This document shows positions 15,437 through 21,198 of a stretch of DNA of 33,487 bases, one piece after another. The stretch is taken from positions 1-33,487 of the forward strand of contig JAUWLY010000002.1 of NCBI GenBank assembly GCA_030613445.1. The letters run 5' to 3'. Both the position numbers and the translations under genes were made by a program. The stretch comes from Candidatus Stahliibacteriota bacterium (lineage in GTDB: Bacteria > Hydrothermota > Tepidihabitantia > SM23-42). Positions within the stretch are counted from its first letter, which is position 1. Every line of letters starts with the position of its first letter. Below the pieces are notes generated by a model that made no database searches, was not told where the DNA came from, and worked only from the letters and a program-made list of their open reading frames with translations.

Positions 15437-15568
15437 AAGGGGATCGCAGTTATTCACCACCGACCCCCCTATTTTTTATATTGGCAACCTTGTGCCAAAT
15501 CTGTGCCATTTTATTACCAAAACATATGGTAACAGACAGAATTCCCAGTAATAAGCAGAATTACGCAA
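15437..15568. repeat. dispersed 131-bp repeat, copy 2
   Basis: Second copy of the repeat at 6035-6165. Its right edge coincides with the point where the RelE-like reading frame on the minus strand stops resembling a toxin. Confidence 0.88.
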
Positions 15569-15642
15569 GTGCTTGTCTTTGTTTCTTTTGGGAGCTTTTG
15601 AAGAAATCTAAAAACCTTTGGATGTAATTCAACTTCAAACAT
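15568..15642 (-). pseudogene. RelE/ParE-like toxin, 5' end only
   Basis: From ATG 15642 on the minus strand the frame reads MFEVELHPKVFRFLQKLPKE TKTST, a typical start of a RelE/ParE-superfamily mRNA-interferase toxin. After 25 codons it runs into the 131-bp repeat. A whole toxin is about 85-95 residues and its catalytic C-terminal residues are missing. It overlaps the antitoxin stop by 8 bases (ATGTTTGA), as in an intact TA operon. Confidence 0.65.
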
Positions 15643-15820
15643 TTTTAGGGCTTAGCTTGTCAATTGAGATGTATGAAGATATCGGCGTTTTTCTTGCTTC
15701 TACAAGTTGCCTTCTGGCTCTTTTGGTTAACTTGCCTTCTTCGACTAAAATATGTTTAATCAATTCTATTTCTTGCTTCAAGAAAGTAATTTCCCTATGG
15801 ATCTGTTGTAAAGTTGCCAT
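15635..15820 (-). CDS. putative antitoxin of a RelBE-like module
   Basis: A 61-residue protein (MATLQQIHREITFLKQEIEL IKHILVEEGK LTKRARRQLV EARKTPISSY ...). A helical, coiled-coil-like N terminus is followed by a basic segment and a short tail ending SPKNV. This resembles the small antitoxins paired with RelE-type toxins in many anaerobes. The adjoining overlapping frame (toxin 5' end) supports this. In an intact pair it would bind and neutralise the toxin and repress its own operon. With the toxin destroyed it is an orphan that could still give immunity against related toxins. No clear SD precedes it. Confidence 0.6.
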   Translation of the reverse strand: MATLQQIHREITFLKQEIELIKHILVEEGKLTKRARRQLVEARKTPISSYISIDKLSPKNV

Positions 15821-15921
15821 ATTTTATGAAAACAGACATTATTTATAAATCTATTCTTTTAAAACTCGTGTGTACAAAACAGTGACATATGTAATGAACC
15901 TACACGTGATGTTTAACGTTT

Positions 15922-16725
15922 TTATGTGCAAAGATTAAAAAGAGAAACCAGCCTTAACATAATTCTTTTATCTGAAAAACTTTTTGAGAATCTTGCCGCA
16001 TTTCTTCTCGTTCTTTCCAAATCGACGCCCTCTTGATAAACTGATTTTTTTCTCCTATAATATAGAAGAGGTACAGGTGTCATGATTCTCTTAATGGAGC
16101 CAGATAAAGCCATAAACAAAAAACTGACATCACAGTATTTAATCCATAAGACAATCGATGTGTTATTGATGCCCGAACTATCATCTGGATTAGTATAGAG
16201 TATTCTCGCCTGCAATTCACTTCCTAAGTCCAGTTCACCACCATTTCCAGTTATCAGACCACTTTCCACAAGATTGAAGTAGAAGTTTGAATTCGGTTCA
16301 TTCAAAGCTTTGTTGTAAAAATCGTTATAAGCATTGGTCGTGTAATGATAACCAGGGTCCAGAGTATTATTTACCTGATATGTATCGTAAATTTCTGGCA
16401 TGCCGCCGACATGATCCTCATGTGAGTGGGTTGCTATGACGTAATCGATAGTATACCCATCCTCCATGCCCTGGTTTCTGAGATAAGGAATAACATATTC
16501 ACTGCCGCGACCTTTCTTTCCAGCATCTATTAGAATCCTGTAACCTTCACATTCACCATTTCCTTCTATAGTATCATTCGGTGTTAAAATAAAGATGCAA
16601 TCGCCGTGTCCCACGTCAATGAAATGCACTCTCAGATCAAGATCATGTCTTTCTAATATACTATCTTCGCCGTTGCAGACGATGAGGAAAAAAGCGACGA
16701 TAAGTAAGATGTATGATTTCTTCAT
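15922..16725 (-). CDS. exported metallo-beta-lactamase-fold hydrolase (ComEC/Rec2 C-domain-like), abnormal C terminus
   Basis: A 267-residue protein with SD GGGAGGA before ATG 16725. MKKSYILLIVAFFLIVC is a signal peptide, possibly of a lipoprotein. The fold is that of stand-alone ComEC-type metallo-beta-lactamases: VHFIDVGHGDCIFIL (33-47), RILIDAGKKGRG, then the metal site HSHEDHVGG (100-108). Up to about residue 200 (NNTSIVLWIKYCDVSFLF) it follows the family, but the expected GDA aspartate and the downstream metal-ligand histidine are absent. Instead it reads MALSGSIKRIMTPVPLLYYR and a basic tail. It is therefore likely C-terminally rearranged and inactive or altered. Substrate unknown; related proteins act on nucleic acids or small phosphodiesters. 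Confidence 0.75.
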   Translation of the reverse strand: MKKSYILLIVAFFLIVCNGEDSILERHDLDLRVHFIDVGHGDCIFILTPNDTIEGNGECEGYRILIDAGKKGRGSEYVIPYLRNQGMEDGYTIDYVIATHSHEDHVGGMPEIYDTYQVNNTLDPGYHYTTNAYNDFYNKALNEPNSNFYFNLVESGLITGNGGELDLGSELQARILYTNPDDSSGINNTSIVLWIKYCDVSFLFMALSGSIKRIMTPVPLLYYRRKKSVYQEGVDLERTRRNAARFSKSFSDKRIMLRLVSLFNLCT

Positions 16726-16942
16726 TATTCCTCCCTCTCTACATATATCCTTTATCCTTCAATTAACAGAAATTACTAAAACAAAAGAAGCTATATCCAC
16801 GTTCCATTTGTTCCACATGCGCTAAGATAGAACACACAGAATTCTATTACAGAAAGATATTCGAAGTCACACCTCCTTAACCTACCAGAAACATGTGCCA
16901 GAAATTGCATGAAGAAACCGAACAAGGATGATGTTTCTGTTT

Positions 16943-17236
16943 CTAATCATTGTTGACCCGGTATTTCCTCATATAGTACTTCATGTAGTGTCTTCTCTTC
17001 TCACGGTTTCTCTTGCACCACTGTCTTTGATACTCTCTATACTTCTTTCTATTTGTGACACGCCAATCTGAAAAGTATCTTGGATGTTTTTCTATCCACA
17101 ATTTGTAGTATTCTGAATGCCGCCCCAGCCATCCCTCACGTTGTTGCTGATACTCTTCACCTGTACGATATCTTTTAAGATATATCTTTCGTCGCAATAT
17201 CTGCTCATCAGGAACTATAAGTCCTTTCTTACGCAT
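16943..17236 (-). CDS. small basic protein with repeated Y-x(3)-W/Q-x(2)-N/H-x motifs
   Basis: A 97-residue, very Arg/Lys/Tyr-rich protein starting at ATG 17236 with GGGGAGAG upstream. It shows a repeated helical pattern: HSEYYKLWIEKHPRYFSDW, RVTNRKKYREYQRQWCKRN, REKRRHYMKYYMRKY. Such Y..W...N...Y repeats occur in the N-terminal helices of some HNH-endonuclease or phage DNA-binding proteins, but no nuclease motif is present. Probably nucleic-acid binding. It is divergently oriented to the peptide locus, with the palindrome at 17368-17385 between them, so it is a conceivable but unproven regulator. Confidence 0.5.
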   Translation of the reverse strand: MRKKGLIVPDEQILRRKIYLKRYRTGEEYQQQREGWLGRHSEYYKLWIEKHPRYFSDWRVTNRKKYREYQRQWCKRNREKRRHYMKYYMRKYRVNND

Positions 17237-17367
17237 ATCTCATCTCTCCCCTCAATTACAAGTCTGTCTTATACTCTAAATCGAATTTCTATTTATCCTC
17301 CTCTTTTTTCTACAATCAAACATTTCAAACTAATTACAAAAAAACAAAAGAAGATACCTATACCTGT

Positions 17368-17385
17368 CAGAGGTCATGACCTCTG
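17368..17385. promoter_or_regulatory. 18-bp perfect palindrome, operator-like
   Basis: CAGAGGTCATGACCTCTG is completely self-complementary, as expected for a site bound by a dimeric repressor. It lies about 55 bp before leader B and 130 bp before the divergent start at 17236. Confidence 0.5.
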
Positions 17386-17393
17386 CAGACACA

Positions 17394-17413
17394 CATACCT
17401 TCTCATACCTTCT
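17394..17413. repeat. 10-bp tandem direct repeat
   Basis: CATACCTTCT occurs twice without a gap and is followed by CAT. One-turn spacing next to the palindrome suggests a possible protein-binding site. Confidence 0.4.
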
Positions 17414-17439
17414 CATATAATTATAAGACTAAAACGACG

Positions 17440-17674
17440 TTTGTCAAGGGTAAAGTACAATGGAGTAGCGTAAACAATAAAAAAAACTATCTATTGACGG
17501 TTGACTTACTGAAGATAAACTTGTGTACGATTGTAATGAAAATAGCAAAATTCGCTATTACTGAAAAGCTTGTGGATTCGGTCCTGACCCCGCCTCCATC
17601 TTAGAATGGGGCAAGAGGAAAAGTGGGTCATAGCAAGTGGAGTAACCATCAATAAGGGGATCGAGATCTGGATG
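17440..17674 (+). promoter_or_regulatory. conserved leader, copy B, in front of radical-SAM locus 2
   Basis: Counterpart of 6395-6629. TTGACG (17494-17499), 16 bp and TAAACT (17516-17521) form the promoter at the same place as in copy A. The predicted 5' UTR is about 190 nt. It keeps the outer pair TGACCC (17585-17590)/GGGTCA (17625-17630) and inner CCAT (17596-17599)/ATGG (17606-17609), although bases between them differ from copy A. Ends ~45 bp before the peptide start. Confidence 0.65.
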
Positions 17675-17718
17675 GTTATGTTGATTTATTTAATCATTAT
17701 ATCACAAAGGAGGTTATC

Positions 17719-17916
17719 ATGATTAATGCTAAAAACTGGGGTGGTGCCAGTGGCATTAATGAGACATGGAAATGTGGTTGTGCCTGCGTATGTAACTGTA
17801 TTTGCGGTTGTGGCATTGGGGATGATCTTGATGACTGCATCGCTGAGGCCTACCAGAATGACATTAATTCTGTAGCCAATGGTACGGCGTACGACGTAAG
17901 AATATCAATTCCATAA
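17719..17916 (+). CDS. 65-aa peptide with CxC ladder, candidate RiPP precursor of locus 2
   Basis: A 65-residue peptide with SD AAAGGAGG six bases before ATG. Residues 18-32 read KCGCACVCNCICGCG: cysteines at 19, 21, 23, 25, 27, 29 and 31, every second residue, separated by small or neutral residues. A further cysteine lies at 40 in GDDLDDC. The N terminus (MINAKNWGGASGINETW) and the acidic C-terminal part (AEAYQNDINSVANGTAYDVR) contain no other cysteine, and there is no signal peptide. Context is decisive: a hairpin, a radical SAM/SPASM maturase and an ABC exporter follow. I infer a modified peptide with several thioether crosslinks. If the ladder is the core, the modified segment is central and flanked by leader and follower. 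A metal-cluster-binding peptide is the alternative. Confidence 0.75.
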   Translation: MINAKNWGGASGINETWKCGCACVCNCICGCGIGDDLDDCIAEAYQNDINSVANGTAYDVRISIP

Positions 17917-17925
17917 TAGTATAAC

Positions 17926-17957
17926 GTGAGCTTGGAGGCTGCGGCTTCCAAGCTCAC
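17926..17957 (+). other. hairpin between precursor peptide and maturase, locus 2
   Basis: GTGAGCTTGGAGGC pairs with GCTTCCAAGCTCAC (one G-T pair) over a TGCG loop, a 14-pair stem 10 bases after the peptide stop. No T run follows. Position suggests an attenuating or RNA-stabilising element that keeps peptide mRNA in excess of maturase mRNA. Confidence 0.7.
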
Positions 17958-17982
17958 TAGCTCACTAAATTAAGGAGGTTTA

Positions 17983-19461
17983 ATAAACGATTCTCCATTT
18001 ATACATAGATTTAAGAGTCTTTCTGGCAAATATTACATCTATGATGTTGGTACAAGCCGCGTTGTCTGTGTATCGAAAATCATTTATGATATCATAGATG
18101 ATTTTGGGCTATTGTCACAATTTGATATAATATCAAAGTACATTAGTAAATATAATAGACAGCATATTATTAAGGCATTTGAAGAGATTAAACTACATAA
18201 ATCCAAAAGATTATTTTCCCCACCAAGACTTAGAAAAATGCATCGTCCATCATTGGATGAAGAAACTAAATTAAAATTATCCTCGCAGATAGGCCATTTG
18301 TGCCTGAATATCACAGACTCATGTAATTTACGATGTAAATATTGTGCGTTCAGTGGTACATACTATTTCGAAAGATTACACTCAAGCAAGTCGATGAGTA
18401 ACAAATTGATAAAAAAGACAGTAAATTATTATCTACGCCACGCTAGGGAGGCAGAAAATAAAGTAATTTCCATATACGGTGGCGAACCATTGACAGTATT
18501 CCAAAAAATTGTGTATTTAAGTGATGTTCTTTCGAACTCCAATCCAAATAGTGACTGCACAATCAGAATTGATACCAATGGTGTATTGCTCAGTGATCCA
18601 CATATCACCAACTATGTAATCAAAAATAATATCGATTTACAAATCAGTCTTGATGGTCCTAAAAGCACACAAGACAGATATCGTGTTGACAAAAATAACA
18701 AACCAACTTATGATAAGATAATATCGAACCTGTCCAATATCAAAAAAATAAACAGGCAATATTATGATGAACATGTTTCATTTTCTATTACACTTGCTCC
18801 GGATTATAATTTGTATGAAATCAACAATTTTTTTGAAACAAATAAACTCGTTAAAGGACATCATATGCTGTGCTCCAGTGTTAGAAGACACGATACTAAT
18901 TTCTTTGACAGATATACGCCAGATATTTATGAAAAAAAGCAAAAACAAATGCAAACATTGAAAGGAAACTACATTAATGCGCGAATAGCAGGAAAGGAGC
19001 CAACTGCATTTGAGAAAGCACTATTCGAAAAAAGTATAGTTTTACTACATGCAAGAAAACTAGACGAACCGTATGATAGTATTTCAATGAATGGATGCTG
19101 TTTTCCAGGACTGAGAAAAATTTACGTTAATACAAATGGCAATATTCATCCATGTGAAAAAGTTGGTAATGCATACAATATCGGAAGTCTTGACAAGGGA
19201 TTAGAGCTGAATAAAATAGCAGATATGCTAAAACAATACGTGAGTGCATCTGAAACTCACTGTATAAAATGCTGGGGTGCAAAGATATGCGGAATATGTT
19301 TTTCCCATGCTGTCAAAAATCATAAATTTGACTTTGAACGAAAAAAAGAGAATTGTCATATGATACTTTCCGCATCGCACAACGAGTTGGTAACTTATGC
19401 AACAATATTAGAAAGTAATCCCCAAGCTTTTGATTTTGTTAAAAACATGACTTTCAAATAA
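17983..19461 (+). CDS. radical SAM/SPASM peptide maturase, locus 2 (start codon unusual)
   Basis: From the first usual start, TTG 18112, the product has 449 residues and no SD. The frame is open for 43 more codons, reading NDSPFIHRFKSLSGKYYIYD VGTSRVVCVSKIIYDIIDDF, a typical N-terminal segment of SCIFF/ranthipeptide-type maturases, and AAGGAGGT (17972-17979) sits just before ATA 17983. I therefore extend to ATA (492 residues). Radical SAM motif C114-x3-C118-x2-C121 and GGEP at 166-169. SPASM cysteines at 373, 391, 427, 430, 436, 439 and 458 fit C-x12-G-x4-C ... C-x2-C-x5-C-x2-C ... C (standard is x3 in the last spacing). It probably forms thioether or C-C bonds in the 65-aa peptide, in the cytoplasm. 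The stop abuts the ABC-exporter ATG with no gap. Confidence 0.88.
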   Translation: MNDSPFIHRFKSLSGKYYIYDVGTSRVVCVSKIIYDIIDDFGLLSQFDIISKYISKYNRQHIIKAFEEIKLHKSKRLFSPPRLRKMHRPSLDEETKLKLSSQIGHLCLNITDSCNLRCKYCAFSGTYYFERLHSSKSMSNKLIKKTVNYYLRHAREAENKVISIYGGEPLTVFQKIVYLSDVLSNSNPNSDCTIRIDTNGVLLSDPHITNYVIKNNIDLQISLDGPKSTQDRYRVDKNNKPTYDKIISNLSNIKKINRQYYDEHVSFSITLAPDYNLYEINNFFETNKLVKGHHMLCSSVRRHDTNFFDRYTPDIYEKKQKQMQTLKGNYINARIAGKEPTAFEKALFEKSIVLLHARKLDEPYDSISMNGCCFPGLRKIYVNTNGNIHPCEKVGNAYNIGSLDKGLELNKIADMLKQYVSASETHCIKCWGAKICGICFSHAVKNHKFDFERKKENCHMILSASHNELVTYATILESNPQAFDFVKNMTFK

Positions 19462-21198
19462 ATGAAAGAATATATTAAATTGTATCTTCGGTTTATAGCA
19501 ATGAGTAGACCATGGTGGAAAAATGGCATTGGTGCAATTATTATTAGCCTTTCCGTTGTTATTTTTCAACTGCCGCTGCCATTGATCAGCAGATATGCAA
19601 TTGACAATATTTTTCCCCAAAAAGACATCTCAGCATTAAACTTAATTGCCTTAGGATTCTTATTCCTCACACTATCTAGTGCCGTAGGCAACTATCTAAG
19701 TAGTATGCTGCTTTTCTTGGTCAGGTCTAAGCTAACAATTTTTATTCAACATGAATTATTTCAACATATAGAACACCTAAGCATGACTTTTCATGAAAAT
19801 ACAAAGGTTGGATATTTAGCAGCCAGATTAAGTAGTGATGTTAGTCGTTTGCGGGGCTTGATGACTGATACATTACTTGGTTTTGTACGCAATTTATTGA
19901 TTTTCATTGGCGGAGTCACAGCATTGTTCTTTTTAAATTGGAAATTAGCCTTTTTAGCAATGATTATACTACCTTTTTTTGGGTATTCAATATATTTTTT
20001 TTCAAGCAAAATTCGATGGCTGGCAACTGATCTACAGGAAAAGACAGCTCAAGTTTTCAGTATCTTCAACGAAACTCTATATTCCATCACCACAGTAAAA
20101 ACATTTTGCATTGAAGATATACAAGCAAATAAAGCACTTGATAGGCTAAATTCTGCATTTAATGCTAACCTTAATCTTACAAAAACTTCCCGGCTTTCTG
20201 GTATGACGACATCTATATTGGGTTCCTTGGGTCCATTACTTATCCTTTGGTTTGGTGGAAGAGAAATAATGGCGGGTCATTTGACTCTTGGTGGTTTTGT
20301 TGCTTTTACTGGTTATCTGGGATACCTATATAGTCCAGTTCAATCACTGGTCAATTTAAATATGTCTTTACAAACTTCGCTTGCATCGCTGAAAAGAGTG
20401 TTTAATATATTCGATACTCCCAAAGAATCTAATAAGATAGTGAACAGCGAAGATAGCTATAATATAAGAGGGAAAATCGAATTTTCAGATGTCACGTTTT
20501 CATATAATGAAAATGAACCTGTATTGAAACATATATCATTTCTCATTAATCCAGGCGAAAGAATCGCTATTGTTGGTAGATCAGGTGCGGGGAAAAGTAC
20601 AATAGCAAGGTTGCTGATCAATTTTTACAAACCACAATCAGGAAATATTTTTATCGATAGCATAAACCTGAACGCAATCTCAACGGATTTCTTAAGAAAA
20701 AATATAGGAATTGTGTTACAAAACGCAACCATTTTATCGGGAACCATTTATGATAATGTAAAGGTTGGAAACATCGATGCAACCCATGATGAAGTAATTA
20801 ATGCATTAAAGATTGCAAATCTTTATGACTTTGTACTTTCTTTACCTAATGGACTTAAGACGGAAGTTAGCGAAAGAGGTACGCGGTTGTCTGGCGGTGA
20901 AAGACAGAGACTGGCAATTGCCAGAGTTATTTTAAAAAATCCTAAAATACTAATCTTTGACGAAGCAACTTCAGAGGTAGATTCTGAATCTGAGATACTC
21001 ATTCATGAAGCAATGGTGCATTTCTTAAAGAATAAAACATCTATTTTCATTGCTCATAGATTATTCAGTTTAATGCATGCTGATCGCATAATTTTTATTG
21101 AAAATGGTATTATCAAAGGATTTGGCGATCATAATAAATTGTATAATAGTGTAATGTCATATAAAAAACTCTATGATGAGCAATTTAGGGTTGCATAG
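19462..21198 (+). CDS. ABC exporter (fused membrane and ATPase domains) for the modified peptide
   Basis: A 578-residue half-transporter that acts as a homodimer. Residues ~15-310 contain about six membrane segments (e.g. NGIGAIIISLSVVIFQLPLP, LIALGFLFLTLSSAV, LLIFIGGVTALFFLNWKLAF). The nucleotide-binding domain has Walker A GRSGAGKST at 372-380, the signature LSGGERQR at 476-483, Walker B ILIFDEAT at 496-503 and a switch histidine in FIAHR. No N-terminal C39 peptidase domain is present, so any leader removal needs another protease. It starts directly after the maturase stop, which ties it to export of the locus-2 peptide across the inner membrane. Its last 26 bases overlap the next gene. Confidence 0.93.
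   Translation: MKEYIKLYLRFIAMSRPWWKNGIGAIIISLSVVIFQLPLPLISRYAIDNIFPQKDISALNLIALGFLFLTLSSAVGNYLSSMLLFLVRSKLTIFIQHELFQHIEHLSMTFHENTKVGYLAARLSSDVSRLRGLMTDTLLGFVRNLLIFIGGVTALFFLNWKLAFLAMIILPFFGYSIYFFSSKIRWLATDLQEKTAQVFSIFNETLYSITTVKTFCIEDIQANKALDRLNSAFNANLNLTKTSRLSGMTTSILGSLGPLLILWFGGREIMAGHLTLGGFVAFTGYLGYLYSPVQSLVNLNMSLQTSLASLKRVFNIFDTPKESNKIVNSEDSYNIRGKIEFSDVTFSYNENEPVLKHISFLINPGERIAIVGRSGAGKSTIARLLINFYKPQSGNIFIDSINLNAISTDFLRKNIGIVLQNATILSGTIYDNVKVGNIDATHDEVINALKIANLYDFVLSLPNGLKTEVSERGTRLSGGERQRLAIARVILKNPKILIFDEATSEVDSESEILIHEAMVHFLKNKTSIFIAHRLFSLMHADRIIFIENGIIKGFGDHNKLYNSVMSYKKLYDEQFRVA

Larger units (their letters stand above)
15130..15634. other. intergenic repeat region, no intact gene
   Basis: Holds an orphan promoter-like site, TTGACA (15207-15212)-17-TATAGT (15230-15235), that leads into no gene. 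It also holds the 75-bp repeat shared with 32402-32477, a GGGGTAT/ATACCCC hairpin (15379-15398), and copy 2 of the 131-bp repeat ending at 15568, where it meets the broken toxin gene. Confidence 0.6.
17237..17440. other. divergent intergenic region before leader B
   Basis: Contains no gene. It holds a perfect 18-bp palindrome and a 10-bp tandem repeat (listed separately) between the divergently transcribed basic-protein gene and the leader of peptide locus 2. Confidence 0.5.

Noticed and set aside
17437..17674. Leader B as a protein-coding region
   Set aside because: The ATGAAAAT frame is shifted by one base relative to leader A and encodes unrelated residues in the two copies, so conservation is not at protein level.
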